Shown here piece after piece: positions 24,918 through 34,416 of a DNA stretch of 64,000 nt (position 1 is its first letter; the number at the start of each line of letters is the position of its first letter). The stretch covers positions 3,847 through 67,846 of the forward strand of contig JBOFFH010000144.1 in NCBI GenBank assembly GCA_051648485.1. The letters run 5' to 3'. The stretch comes from JAGNZR01 sp051648485 (GTDB lineage Bacteria > Fusobacteriota > Fusobacteriia > Fusobacteriales > Fusobacteriaceae). A program made the position numbers and the translations under genes. Under the pieces are notes generated by a model. It had not been told where the DNA came from. It was given only the letters and a program-made list of their open reading frames with translations, and made no database searches.

Positions 24918-26309
24918 TTATTCCAAATTATAGTTATTCATCTTAGTTCTTAAAGTATTTCTTGTTATTCCCAATATCTCAGCTGATTCTACCTTTTTTC
25001 CATTCGTAATTTCTAGCACTTGAGTTATAAGTTCTTTTTCTACTTTAGAAATAATATTTTCATAGTAATCACTTTTACCTATTTTTTTAAGTTCTGCTGT
25101 TTCACAACGAATCCAGTCTTTTAAACTTATATTTTGATCATCCGAACGATTTTTAAGTCCACCTGTTCCAAGTACATTACTTGGTAAATCTTCCAAAAGA
25201 ATAGATGAATTTCTTGAAATTGCAATTGCTGCTTTTATCGAATTTTTTAATTCATTTACATTTCCAGGCCAATCATATCTTAAAATTCTTTTTAGAGCAG
25301 GTTTACTAACCCCTTTTACTTGAGTATCTAGTTCTAAGTTGCATTGATTAATATAATGATCTATTATAAATGGAATATCATCTTTTCTTTCTCTTAAAGG
25401 TGGGATATTAATTTCTAGTACACGAAGTTTAGAGTAAAGTTCTTCTATAAATTTACCTTCTAAAATTATAGATTCTAAATTTTCATTTGTAGAAGCTACT
25501 ATTCTTACTATACTTTTTATAGGTTCAGCACTACCCATCGGAAAATATTCTCCATTTTGGATAAAATATAAAATTTTAGATTGTAATTCTAAATTTAGCG
25601 CTTCTATATTACCGATATGCATTGTTCCACCATTGATTTTTTTCAAATCTCCAACTTGAGCAACTATTGCACCTTTAAAAGCTCCTGTTTCATAACCAAA
25701 AAGTTTTCTTTCTATCAAATCATTTCCCAAAGATAAACAGTTTACTGTAGAAAAAGGCTGCTCTTTATTTTCGCTAAATTCATGTATTGCAGTAGCTACA
25801 CTTGTTTTTCCAGTTCCTTTTTCTCCAACTATCAAAACTGGAACCATGCTTTTAGCAACTTTTCCTATCATCTTATAAACTTCAACTATCTCTTTAGTTT
25901 GACCTATTAATTTATCACCTTTATTTTTATTTTTATCTACTCTTTCAGCTAATAATCTATGATCTTTTACTGATTTTTCAATTATTCTTATAACTTCTTT
26001 TGGTAATATTGGTTTTAAAAGGTAATCATAAGCTCCTGCTTTTAAACTTCCAGCTACTAAATTCAAATTAGAAGTTTCTCCCATTACTATTACTATGGTT
26101 CTTTTTTGATAATCCATAATTTTTTTTATAATATTTATTAAAGCTTCTTCTTGCAAATTTTTTTCTTCTATTAAAACAGCATCGAACTTTTTATTCTTTA
26201 TAGTTTCCATAAAATTTGAAATATTATCGGAAAATATTAAATCATAATCTAAACTGTTTTCTAATTCATTTTTTATACTTTCTTCAAGTCTAAATCCTAA
26301 AAAATTCAT
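24918..26309 (-). CDS. NtrC-type regulator with degenerate receiver and AAA+ domains
   Basis: A 463-residue protein with the order receiver (1-120), AAA+ (about 130-375) and Fis-type HTH (about 420-463). The receiver has Glu48 where the phospho-acceptor Asp belongs, though Lys99 remains. Walker A is intact (GEKGTGKT, 162-169), but GAFTGA is GAFKGA (209-214), Walker B has Gly233-Asn234 for Asp-Glu, the arginine-finger segment is FIEELYSKLRV, and sensor II reads WPGNVNEL (Asn352 for Arg). It probably neither hydrolyses ATP nor remodels sigma-54 holoenzyme; a DNA-binding role at other promoters is inferred. It lies between tonB and dnaX. Confidence 0.88.
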   Translation of the reverse strand: MNFLGFRLEESIKNELENSLDYDLIFSDNISNFMETIKNKKFDAVLIEEKNLQEEALINIIKKIMDYQKRTIVIVMGETSNLNLVAGSLKAGAYDYLLKPILPKEVIRIIEKSVKDHRLLAERVDKNKNKGDKLIGQTKEIVEVYKMIGKVAKSMVPVLIVGEKGTGKTSVATAIHEFSENKEQPFSTVNCLSLGNDLIERKLFGYETGAFKGAIVAQVGDLKKINGGTMHIGNIEALNLELQSKILYFIQNGEYFPMGSAEPIKSIVRIVASTNENLESIILEGKFIEELYSKLRVLEINIPPLRERKDDIPFIIDHYINQCNLELDTQVKGVSKPALKRILRYDWPGNVNELKNSIKAAIAISRNSSILLEDLPSNVLGTGGLKNRSDDQNISLKDWIRCETAELKKIGKSDYYENIISKVEKELITQVLEITNGKKVESAEILGITRNTLRTKMNNYNLE

Positions 26310-26324
26310 TTTGCCTCCTATTTT

Positions 26325-27062
26325 TTAATTTCCTGTAAGTTTAAAGTCATACTCCAAAATGACATCTCCTTTTACAGAAATTCTATCTTTTGTCAAGTTT
26401 ATCTTCCAACTTTTAGCAACTCTCTCTATAGCTAAATCTATTTCAGGGACTCCACTTCTTTTTTCTAAAATAACTCTAACAATATTTCCAGCAGCATCTA
26501 TTGTTAGTCTTAAGCTTACTCTTCCGTTTAAACCTCTATTTTGAGCACTTTGTGGATATTCAGGATCCTTATTGTTAGGATTCCATTTAGCTGTGATATC
26601 TCCATCTACAGCTCCTAATTTATATCCTGATGGTGCTGATTCTGAACTTACATTATTGTGAGCTGATTCTACTGTTTCTTCCATATGAGTTTGAGGTGTT
26701 GGCTGTGGAATTTTAAGATTTGGTTTAGGTACTTTTATCCCTTTTTTAGAGAGAATATCTATTTTTGGTTGAGATATCGCTATGTCATTTAAATTGGGTC
26801 TTGGTGGGGTCACCACTGCAGGTGTTGATGGTTGTACCGGTGTTACTGGTTTTGGTTGTGTTACTGGTTTTGGTTTTTCCGGTGGTTTTGTTGCAGGTGG
26901 TTTTTTGGTTGAGCTACTTGTATTTTTATTATTCTCTAAAGATACAAGTCCTACCTTTATTTTCCCAACTACTTCTTTTGGACTCATTCCTGGAATTAGA
27001 AAAAGTATCAAAAGATTCAAAATAAAGGATATGGAAAGAGCTAAACTATCTACTTTTTTCAT
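26325..27062 (-). CDS. tonB: Energy transducer TonB
   Basis: A 245-residue protein with one N-terminal membrane anchor, a Pro/Lys-rich periplasmic spacer (about 45-130, many PKP and TPP units) and a C-terminal TonB domain with YPQSAQNRGLNGRVSLRL and the final amphipathic strands. With ExbB and ExbD it transmits the proton-motive force to outer-membrane receptors. It is third in exbB-exbD-tonB, 12 bp after exbD. Confidence 0.93.
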   Translation of the reverse strand: MKKVDSLALSISFILNLLILFLIPGMSPKEVVGKIKVGLVSLENNKNTSSSTKKPPATKPPEKPKPVTQPKPVTPVQPSTPAVVTPPRPNLNDIAISQPKIDILSKKGIKVPKPNLKIPQPTPQTHMEETVESAHNNVSSESAPSGYKLGAVDGDITAKWNPNNKDPEYPQSAQNRGLNGRVSLRLTIDAAGNIVRVILEKRSGVPEIDLAIERVAKSWKINLTKDRISVKGDVILEYDFKLTGN

Positions 27063-27074
27063 GTTTTTTCTCCT

Positions 27075-27509
27075 TTATTTTGTAGTAGTATCTATATCTA
27101 AAGAACTTGCTCCAGCTTCTTTAGCAACAGTCATAATTTCTACAATAAATCCATAATCTATAGATTTATCAGCACTTATCATAACATTTTTTTCGCTGGC
27201 ATCACTCAATTTTTTAGCTAAAACTGTTTTTAAATCTGCCTTGTTTATTTTTTGTATTTCACTTTTACCATTTTCTTTAAAATTTAAAGTTATCTGTTTG
27301 TCTTTTGTAATAGCAATTTGAAATTCTTTTACGTCTTTTAATTCTTTTATTGTGGAAGTTGGTAAATCAATCACTATTCCACTTTTGTTATCATCAAAAC
27401 TTGTGGCTACCAGGAAAAAGATTAACAAAAGGAAAACCACATCTATAAGGGGAGTTAGCTCCAATATGAGCTCTCCCTTTCTTTTTCTTTGAATTCTGTT
27501 TAGTCTCAT
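27075..27509 (-). CDS. exbD: Biopolymer transport protein ExbD
   Basis: A 144-residue protein with a short cytoplasmic N-terminus, one membrane helix containing the essential Asp (LTPLIDVVFLLLIFF), and a periplasmic domain. It forms the proton channel with ExbB and energises TonB. It lies 8 bp after exbB. Confidence 0.94.
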   Translation of the reverse strand: MRLNRIQRKRKGELILELTPLIDVVFLLLIFFLVATSFDDNKSGIVIDLPTSTIKELKDVKEFQIAITKDKQITLNFKENGKSEIQKINKADLKTVLAKKLSDASEKNVMISADKSIDYGFIVEIMTVAKEAGASSLDIDTTTK

Positions 27510-27517
27510 TTTATCTC

Positions 27518-28129
27518 CTATTTTCTAAAGAAGTTTATTATTTCAGCACTTGTTTTTTCCATTTCATGCACAGTTTCATCTATTTTTTTATTGAAATAGT
27601 TATAGCATATCAAAGCTGGAATAGCTACTATAAGTCCTCCCGCTGTTGTTATAAGGGCTTGAGATATTCCACCAGCTAACACTGCAGGATCTCCCGTTCC
27701 ATGTATTGCAACCGCTTGGAAGGCCTGTATCATACCAGTTACTGTTCCTAAAAGACCTAAAAGAGGTGTGGCATGAGCAACTATTGAAAGTATCCACATG
27801 TTTCTCTCTAATCCTGGTATTTGTGTAAGAGAAGCTTCATAACTTTTTTCCTCTAAAGAAGTAATGTTCGTTGTTCCTGTTCTATACCAAAAAGTTAAAA
27901 TTTCTTTAACTATTCTTGAAGAAGAACATCTATTTCCATTTAAAACTACAATTGCTTCTTTTACTTCACGCTTTTCTATGTGATGTTTTATAGCTATTCT
28001 TATTTTAGAAAATTTTCCATTTTCATTCACTTTAAAATATATTGCACGCTCTATTACAACTGCAAAACCTGCTACAGACATCATTGCTATAAAATACATC
28101 AATAATCCACCATTTTTTAACCAATACAT
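27518..28129 (-). CDS. exbB: MotA/TolQ/ExbB proton channel family protein
   Basis: A 203-residue protein with three membrane helices and the family core HATPLLGLLGTVTGMIQAF and GGISQALITTAGGLIVAIPAL. The downstream ATG (28129) is preferred to the one at 28135 because it is 8 nt from AAGGAG. It pairs with the adjacent ExbD and TonB; TolQ is the alternative name, but the adjoining tonB favours ExbB. Confidence 0.92.
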   Translation of the reverse strand: MYWLKNGGLLMYFIAMMSVAGFAVVIERAIYFKVNENGKFSKIRIAIKHHIEKREVKEAIVVLNGNRCSSSRIVKEILTFWYRTGTTNITSLEEKSYEASLTQIPGLERNMWILSIVAHATPLLGLLGTVTGMIQAFQAVAIHGTGDPAVLAGGISQALITTAGGLIVAIPALICYNYFNKKIDETVHEMEKTSAEIINFFRK

Positions 28130-28161
28130 ACACATCTCTCCTTATCCAATTAATTTTTTAA

Positions 28162-28461
28162 TTAAAATATTCCTAAAAATTTTTTCTTTTTTCCCTCTCT
28201 AACCTCTTCTTGAAGTTGGATAGAGTCTGTTTGAACAACTGTTATTCTTTGACGTTGCCTTTTTAAATTATCACTCACTATCTCCATGTTTGTAGATTCT
28301 ATTTTTTGATTTTTTAAGAGTTCGTTACTGTTCGTTATTTTTTTATATTCTAACTGTTGCAAATTTACCCCTGTTACCTCTTGCCCTATTATTGAAACTT
28401 CTTCACCTAAGAGAGTCAAACTGAGAGATAAAAGCGTTATCCCTAATACAATTTTCTTCAC
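28162..28461 (-). CDS. Small exported protein of unknown function (99 aa)
   Basis: The start is GTG at 28461, one base after the stop of the upstream TPR gene, 8 nt after an ideal AGGAGG; longer in-frame starts lie within the TPR gene and are rejected. A signal peptide (VKKIVLGITLLSLSLTLLG) is followed by about 80 polar residues with a Gln/Glu/Lys-rich, probably coiled C-terminal half. No family is recognised. Sitting between the TPR protein and exbB, it may be a periplasmic partner of the Ton machinery. Confidence 0.7.
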   Translation of the reverse strand: MKKIVLGITLLSLSLTLLGEEVSIIGQEVTGVNLQQLEYKKITNSNELLKNQKIESTNMEIVSDNLKRQRQRITVVQTDSIQLQEEVREGKKKKFLGIF

Positions 28462-28462
28462 G

Positions 28463-31303
28463 CTAAGCACCTCCTTTAAAGAAATCTTCATATTTTTTAG
28501 CTGTGCTAGCATCTAATTTTTTAAGTTCTTTATAGTATTGCTCAGCTGTTTTTTCTTGATTTCCTTTTAAATTTAAATAAACTAATTTTTCATATGCAAA
28601 AACTTTATAATTTTTATTTTTACTTGTTTTAGAGATATCAACATACAATTTTGCAGCTTCGTTCATATTTTTCATTTCATAAAGTGCTGCCGCTTTTACT
28701 TTAGCTTCTTCTGCATATTGACTTTTTTTAAAGTTTTTAAAAACATTAATATAGCCTTTGATTGCGGAATCAGTTCTTTTAGATTTTTCATCTATATCTG
28801 CTAATTGGAAGGTTGCTAAATCTTTATAACTGCTTGTCATATTCAAAATACCCTTATAATACTGGGTAGCTTTTGAATATTCTTTTCTTTCATAGTGATA
28901 CTTAGAAAGATTAACCAAAGCATACTCTTTATAACCTGGATTTTTTAAAAGATTTTCAAGTTCTACTTTAGCATTGTTATTAGCTCCTTTTTGAAGATAT
29001 ATTCTAGCTAACAAATATGATTTTTTTGTTTTATCTCCAAGTTCTTTAGCAAATTTTTCAGCTTCTGAATAATTTTTATTTTTCAAACTAGCTTCTGCTA
29101 TTTTTTCAGCTGAACTTTCTTTTAAATAAGTTTCTTCTGTATTGTTGTAAATAGTTTTATAACTACTTACTATATCTGAATTTGATTTTAAATTTTCTGC
29201 CACTGAAGAAAAATTAGAAAGCAAATTTTCTTTGTAACTACTTTCAGGATACTTATTCAGAAACTCATTGCTTATTTTTTTGAATTCAGCAGTGTTTTTA
29301 CTATCTGAGGCTACTTTTGCCATGGAATAAAGTGCTATTTCTTTATCTTTTTCATTGGTTCCATCTCTGTAGATATCTTCATATATCTTTCTAGCTCTTG
29401 CGTAATTTTTTTCTATCAAATATGTTTCAGCAATTTGAAGATTTGCTGAATCTCCTTTTTCTGTGTTTAAAAGCTTTTCAAAATACTCTCTACTTTTTAT
29501 TGTATTTTCAAGTCTGAAATAACTCAACCCTACTTTTTCAGTAATATCTTTTTTATCTAAAGCGTTAGGGTTTTCCAAGTAGCTTTCACCTTCTGAAACA
29601 GCTTTAGAATAATCTCCCATTAAAAAATAATTTTTTATTCTATTTGCTTTGGCTTTTTGATACAGTTCATTTTGTGGATTATTAGCTATCATAGATAAAA
29701 CTCTTGCATAGTCAGATTCAGCTTCTGCATAATTTCCTGTTCCTGTAGCTGAAACTGCTCTCAGGTATCTATTTTCCGCATTGTCTTCTTGCTGATCGAG
29801 TATCCCAGTCATCTCACCATATTTTTTTTCATTTACAAGAATGGCTGTAAGTGCTTTTAAAACATCAGAATCTTTATCTGTCATCAAGTATTCTCTATAC
29901 AATCTTTCTGCTTCAGATGCTTTTCCATTATTATATAATGATTCACCTGCTGCTATATATATTTTTTTTCTATATTCTTTATCTCCAGGATAAAGTTTTT
30001 TGTAATCCGTTATTCTTTGTTCCACATCTTTTGCTGCATTCAATTTTCCACTCATAGTGATTACTCTAAAAAGATTATCTTTACTTGGAGTGTGAAGATT
30101 CAATCTAGAATAATAATCTCTTGCTAAAACAAAATCTTCAAGTTCATAAGCTGAATTTGCTATGATTATATTTATATTGTCGTTATCTTGCTGAGTTACA
30201 ACTATTTTTTTAGCTGAATCTCTTTCTTTTAAAATTCTAGAATAGTCATTAAGTTTATAATATATTGCAAATTTATAATATATAGCTTGATTATAATAAC
30301 TCGTTTTTTCTAATTTTTGAAAATAAGGAAGTGCTTCTTTAAAGTTACCTTCTCTATAAAGAGAATAAGCATACCCATACATCGCTCTTGGATTAGTTTG
30401 TAAACCTGTTTCCAAATAATAAGTTTTGCTTTTAGAATAGTTTTCTTTAGAGGTATAAAAATCTCCTAAAATTACTGAAGCTTCTTTTTCCTCTGAACTT
30501 CCTTTTATTAACTGTGCAGTTTTATTTACCATATCTGAATTTCCAGCATTTGCATATATCTCTATTAAAGTTACTGCAGCTTTCTTTCCATAAGGACTGT
30601 TTAAATTTTCTTTTACGAGTTTTTCAAAATAAAAAATACTTTTAGGAATATTATCCATTTTATAATAAGAAGTTCCGTACAAATAATCTATGGCACTTTG
30701 ATCTCTATTTTTATCTTTTAGCGGAACGTATCTATTTAAAATTTCTATTACCATAGTGTAGTTTTCATCATTATAGGCTGTAAGTGCCATATTAAATGTT
30801 GCTGGATTTCTAAGCTCTTTTCCAGTTACTGCTACATTTTTAAAAGCTTTAAATGCATTTTCATAATCGTTTCTTTCTAAGTAAATAACTCCTGCATCAT
30901 AAACAGCTCTTTCTTTATATATTGTATTACCTGAAATAATATTAACGTATTTAGACCATTCAACTTCATTTTCCTCTATCAAATAAATTTTAGAAATATA
31001 ATAACATATTTCATCTTTTTCTTCTTGTGTCAATTGATATTTTTCAATAATATTACTAAAAACTTTTATAGCTTCTGAATAATTTTTTCTTATATAGTAC
31101 GTTTTAGCCAAACGTTCTTCAACTAGTTTTGAATTTTTTGAATTTGGGTATCTAATCAAAAATCTTTTTCCTTCAGATAAAGCCATCTCATAATTTTGTT
31201 GTTTATAAATTTGGTCTATAAAATTTAAATCTTCTTTTTCCCCTGCAAAAATAATTGCAGATATGAGAAAAGAACCAATTAATAAAATATTTTTCTTTTT
31301 CAT
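28463..31303 (-). CDS. Large exported tetratricopeptide-repeat protein
   Basis: A 946-residue protein with an N-terminal signal peptide (MKKKNILLIGSFLISAIIFAG) and an almost continuous series of TPR-like helix pairs with recurring A-x-x-x-Y and L-x-x-Y-P spacings to the C-terminus. The start at 31303 has AAAGGAG; the upstream extension lacks one. It is the first gene of an operon leading into exbB-exbD-tonB, so a periplasmic scaffold for the Ton complex or envelope is inferred. No enzymatic domain is visible. Confidence 0.85.
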   Translation of the reverse strand: MKKKNILLIGSFLISAIIFAGEKEDLNFIDQIYKQQNYEMALSEGKRFLIRYPNSKNSKLVEERLAKTYYIRKNYSEAIKVFSNIIEKYQLTQEEKDEICYYISKIYLIEENEVEWSKYVNIISGNTIYKERAVYDAGVIYLERNDYENAFKAFKNVAVTGKELRNPATFNMALTAYNDENYTMVIEILNRYVPLKDKNRDQSAIDYLYGTSYYKMDNIPKSIFYFEKLVKENLNSPYGKKAAVTLIEIYANAGNSDMVNKTAQLIKGSSEEKEASVILGDFYTSKENYSKSKTYYLETGLQTNPRAMYGYAYSLYREGNFKEALPYFQKLEKTSYYNQAIYYKFAIYYKLNDYSRILKERDSAKKIVVTQQDNDNINIIIANSAYELEDFVLARDYYSRLNLHTPSKDNLFRVITMSGKLNAAKDVEQRITDYKKLYPGDKEYRKKIYIAAGESLYNNGKASEAERLYREYLMTDKDSDVLKALTAILVNEKKYGEMTGILDQQEDNAENRYLRAVSATGTGNYAEAESDYARVLSMIANNPQNELYQKAKANRIKNYFLMGDYSKAVSEGESYLENPNALDKKDITEKVGLSYFRLENTIKSREYFEKLLNTEKGDSANLQIAETYLIEKNYARARKIYEDIYRDGTNEKDKEIALYSMAKVASDSKNTAEFKKISNEFLNKYPESSYKENLLSNFSSVAENLKSNSDIVSSYKTIYNNTEETYLKESSAEKIAEASLKNKNYSEAEKFAKELGDKTKKSYLLARIYLQKGANNNAKVELENLLKNPGYKEYALVNLSKYHYERKEYSKATQYYKGILNMTSSYKDLATFQLADIDEKSKRTDSAIKGYINVFKNFKKSQYAEEAKVKAAALYEMKNMNEAAKLYVDISKTSKNKNYKVFAYEKLVYLNLKGNQEKTAEQYYKELKKLDASTAKKYEDFFKGGA

Positions 31304-31353
31304 CTTCTCTCCTTTGAACATTGTTTTACCTAGCATGCTCCTTTATTGCTCAT

Positions 31354-31362
31354 ATTATATCA
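31354..31362 (-). promoter_or_regulatory. Extended -10 promoter of the TPR-exbBD-tonB operon
   Basis: The minus strand carries TGATATAAT (TATAAT at 31359-31354), about 50 bp before the TPR start codon and just beyond the dnaN terminator. Confidence 0.5.
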
Positions 31363-31375
31363 TACTTCAAATATA

Positions 31376-31415
31376 AAAAACAGTCTAAATAAGGGTTTAT
31401 CCTATTTAAACTGTT
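31376..31415 (-). terminator. Intrinsic terminator of dnaN
   Basis: A long stem (AAACAGTTTAAATAGG-type arm with one mismatch) and a T-tract on the minus strand, 9 bp after the dnaN stop. Confidence 0.85.
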
Positions 31416-31423
31416 TTATTTTT

Positions 31424-32548
31424 TTATGCTCTTAAAGCTAATGGCATTACAATATATAAATATTTATCGTTTGATTCTTTTTTTATTCTTACCGAACCAT
31501 CGTATGTTGTAAATTCTGCAAAAACTTTATCATTAGAATTTAAATTTTGCAAAAATTCTATTAAAAATTTTGTATTTAAAGATATTTTTATGTCGTCTCC
31601 CACATAATCCACATTCGACTCTTCATTAATCTTTGCAATTTCGTTAGAACCTGTAATAGTCATTTTTCCATCTTTCAATTCATATATTGCACCGTATTTA
31701 GATTCACTATTATTTCTAACAAAAATTATTACTCTTTTCAACATATTTAAGAAATCACTAGAAGATATCGTTAGTTTTTTATCATAGTTTAAATTTTTTA
31801 GTATTCCTTCATAATCTGGAAAAGGTAGTTCTACAACTCTACTACTTATAAGAGTATTTTCTATTTCAAATCTAGTATTTTTTGATGTAATATGAATTTT
31901 TACTTTTCCATTATCCAAAGTTTTTAAAAGTTTAGTCAAAGCATCAACTGTATTTAGGGGTAAACTCACAGAGAAATCTCCATTTATTTCCATTTCTTTT
32001 TCAAAATACACAAGTCTATACGTATCTGTTCCTATAAATTTTAAAACTTTTTTTTCAGCAACTATTCTTATGCAACTAATTCTCATGTCATCACTACTTT
32101 GTGAAGCTGCAAATTTTGTTTTTTCGAAAGCTTCAACTAGTTCTGAACTTTCCATTTCTACAGTTATTTCTTCCTTTAAAAGTTCTCCGTTTATATAATT
32201 TTTTGGAAACTCTTCCCAGTTCATAAGAGAAAACTCTGTGGAAGAATCCTCTGTTTCTATTAGTAACGTAAATTCATCTGCCTTAAGGTTTACATATTCA
32301 TCTTTTAATTCTTTTAAATATTCATCAACTATTTGATGTTGAAATACCATTTGTCCATGAGATTTTATTTCAGCATCCATAGATGTTATTATCGTTATTT
32401 CTAAATTTGTACCATAAAATTTCAATTGATTATTTTCTGTTTCTAAATATGCACAAGATATTATCGGCTTTATCTTATTTTCTGAAATAGCCTTTTCTAT
32501 TGTTTTTATTTTTTTTAAAAATTCTATTCTATTTACCCTTGCTTCCAA
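31424..32548 (-). CDS. dnaN: DNA polymerase III beta sliding clamp
   Basis: A 374-residue protein with the three-domain clamp fold; the DTYRLVYFEKEM segment and the C-terminal YIVMPLALRA are typical of DnaN. The start is TTG at 32548, 6 nt after GGGAGG; no in-frame ATG precedes the first conserved strand. It follows the sigma factor gene by 14 bp and is the last gene of plsY-gpsA-sigma-dnaN. It is not next to dnaA in this window, an unusual location. Confidence 0.95.
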   Translation of the reverse strand: MEARVNRIEFLKKIKTIEKAISENKIKPIISCAYLETENNQLKFYGTNLEITIITSMDAEIKSHGQMVFQHQIVDEYLKELKDEYVNLKADEFTLLIETEDSSTEFSLMNWEEFPKNYINGELLKEEITVEMESSELVEAFEKTKFAASQSSDDMRISCIRIVAEKKVLKFIGTDTYRLVYFEKEMEINGDFSVSLPLNTVDALTKLLKTLDNGKVKIHITSKNTRFEIENTLISSRVVELPFPDYEGILKNLNYDKKLTISSSDFLNMLKRVIIFVRNNSESKYGAIYELKDGKMTITGSNEIAKINEESNVDYVGDDIKISLNTKFLIEFLQNLNSNDKVFAEFTTYDGSVRIKKESNDKYLYIVMPLALRA

Positions 32549-32562
32549 CTTTTTCCTCCCTG

Positions 32563-33369
32563 CTATACTCTTTGTTCTTCGTATTTTGTTTTTAATTTTT
32601 GAAGAGTTTTTTTCTCTATCTGTCTAACTCTTTCTCTGGTTATATTAAAAACTTTACCAATTTGATCTAAGGTTTGAATTTCACAGCCATCTAATCCATA
32701 TCTCCAAGTAAGAATTTGTTTTTCTCTTAAACTCAAATGTTCTAACATCTCTTTTGTTTTTGTTCTATGCATTCTTTCTAAAATTTCATCTTCCAAATTA
32801 CTACCATCTGAAAAAATAATAGTATCTTGTAGATATATATCCTCTGAGACAGTTATATTTAAAGATACTGTTTCTTGAAATTCCAACATAACTTTTTCAA
32901 TTTGAACAGTACTCATACTCAGTTCTTTTGCAACTTCTTCTATATTTGCAACTTTATCATTATTTAAAAAACCATTTATCATTTTTTTATTTATTTTACT
33001 GATCAAATCATGTTTATAAGATGGAATTCTTATATCTCTACCCTTATTTATTAAAGCTTTGCTGATTGACTGCTTTATCCACCATACTGCATAAGTTGAA
33101 AACCTTGTTCCCTTATCCAAATTAAATTTGTCAATTGCATAGATAAGTCCTATGTTTCCTTCACTCACAAGGTCAATAAGACTCATCCCACGAATACTAT
33201 ACTTTTTAGCAACATTCACAACTAATCTTAAATTTTTAAGTATTAGCTCTTGTTTTGCTTCTTTATCACCCAGCTGTGCTGCTTCTAAAAGTACAACTTC
33301 CTCTTCCCTTGTTAGAAGTTTATATTTTTTTATATCATCTAAATATAATGATACTAAATCTTTTTCCAT
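32563..33369 (-). CDS. Sigma-70 family RNA polymerase sigma factor
   Basis: A 268-residue sigma factor lacking region 1.1. Region 1.2/2.1 begins DLVSLYLDDIKKYKLLT, region 2 shows the GNIGLIYAIDKFNLDKGTRFSTYAVWWI stretch, region 3 follows, and region 4 ends with TRERVRQIEKKTLQKLK. It is closest in layout to RpoD/RpoS-type group 1-2 factors, so whether it is the principal factor cannot be decided here. The ATG at 33369 is preferred to an upstream TTG. It lies in the plsY-gpsA-dnaN operon. Confidence 0.88.
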   Translation of the reverse strand: MEKDLVSLYLDDIKKYKLLTREEEVVLLEAAQLGDKEAKQELILKNLRLVVNVAKKYSIRGMSLIDLVSEGNIGLIYAIDKFNLDKGTRFSTYAVWWIKQSISKALINKGRDIRIPSYKHDLISKINKKMINGFLNNDKVANIEEVAKELSMSTVQIEKVMLEFQETVSLNITVSEDIYLQDTIIFSDGSNLEDEILERMHRTKTKEMLEHLSLREKQILTWRYGLDGCEIQTLDQIGKVFNITRERVRQIEKKTLQKLKTKYEEQRV

Positions 33370-33399
33370 AATATTTTTCAACCCCCATATTTCCAAATA

Positions 33400-34398
33400 T
33401 TAAAACTCTTCTTTTAGGTCCCTCATCATAAGAGTCGCCACAACATCTTTTGGTTCTGCTTCTTCATATAGAACTTCATAAATTCCTTTTACAATTGGCA
33501 TCTCTACTCCAATTTTTTTAGCACTTTCATAAACTGCCTTAACAGTAGGCACCCCCTCTGCCACCATTATCATTTCTGAAAGTATGTCTTTTAATTTTTG
33601 ACCTTTTCCTAACTTTTCTCCCACATATCTGTTTCTACTGTGTTGACTTCCACAAGTAACTATTAAATCTCCTATTCCTGTAAGTCCTGAAAATGTTTTT
33701 TCTTCTGCTCCCAGTGCCATTCCATACTTTATCATCTCTGCCAAACCTCTTGTCATAAGAGCTGCTTTTGTATTATCTCCATAACCTATACCATCAGCTA
33801 TTCCTGATCCGATAGCCAAACAGTTTTTTACAGCACCACCTATTTCAGCTCCGATTATATCTTTTCCCGAATAAACTCTGAAACTTTTATTGTTGAAATA
33901 TCCTTGTACTTCTTTTGCAACTTGTAAATCTCCTACTGCCACTATAGCAGTTGGAACTCCTGATGCTACTTCTTCAGCGTGAGTAGGCCCTGATAAAACA
34001 ACTATATTTTTATGAAATTTCCCAAAAACTTCATCTTTTATAACTTCAGAAAGTCTTTTGCCCGTTGATATTTCAAGCCCTTTTGCTGTATTTACAAGTA
34101 TCATATCCTCTTTTATTTGACTAGAGAATTTTTTTACAACTTCTCTTAACACTTGAGATGGAACTGAAAATACAACCATTTTTGCATTTTCTAAAACTTT
34201 CTCTACATTGCTTTCTATTTTAATATTCTCAGGAAATTTCATTCCAGGAAGATATTTTTTATTTTCTTTATCATTTCTTAAATTTTGGGCTTGCTCTAAA
34301 TTCCATTCCCACATTGTAACTTCATGACCGTTTTTAGCTAAAATTAATCCTAGTGCTGTTCCCCAACTTCCAGAACCAATTATTACAACCTTTTTCAT
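33400..34398 (-). CDS. gpsA: NAD(P)-dependent glycerol-3-phosphate dehydrogenase GpsA
   Basis: A 332-residue enzyme with an N-terminal Rossmann motif (GSGSWGTALG), the NTAKGLE segment, the catalytic Lys region GAVKNCLAIGSGIADG and a C-terminal helical domain. It reduces dihydroxyacetone phosphate to sn-glycerol 3-phosphate, the substrate for the neighbouring PlsY. The gene follows plsY with an 18-bp gap, an operon of phospholipid synthesis. Confidence 0.97.
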   Translation of the reverse strand: MKKVVIIGSGSWGTALGLILAKNGHEVTMWEWNLEQAQNLRNDKENKKYLPGMKFPENIKIESNVEKVLENAKMVVFSVPSQVLREVVKKFSSQIKEDMILVNTAKGLEISTGKRLSEVIKDEVFGKFHKNIVVLSGPTHAEEVASGVPTAIVAVGDLQVAKEVQGYFNNKSFRVYSGKDIIGAEIGGAVKNCLAIGSGIADGIGYGDNTKAALMTRGLAEMIKYGMALGAEEKTFSGLTGIGDLIVTCGSQHSRNRYVGEKLGKGQKLKDILSEMIMVAEGVPTVKAVYESAKKIGVEMPIVKGIYEVLYEEAEPKDVVATLMMRDLKEEF

Positions 34399-34416
34399 AA
34401 AAGTCTCCTTGCATAT

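Noticed and set aside
24918..26309. Functional sigma-54 activator
   Set aside because: Walker B, GAFTGA, arginine fingers, sensor II and the phospho-acceptor are all substituted.
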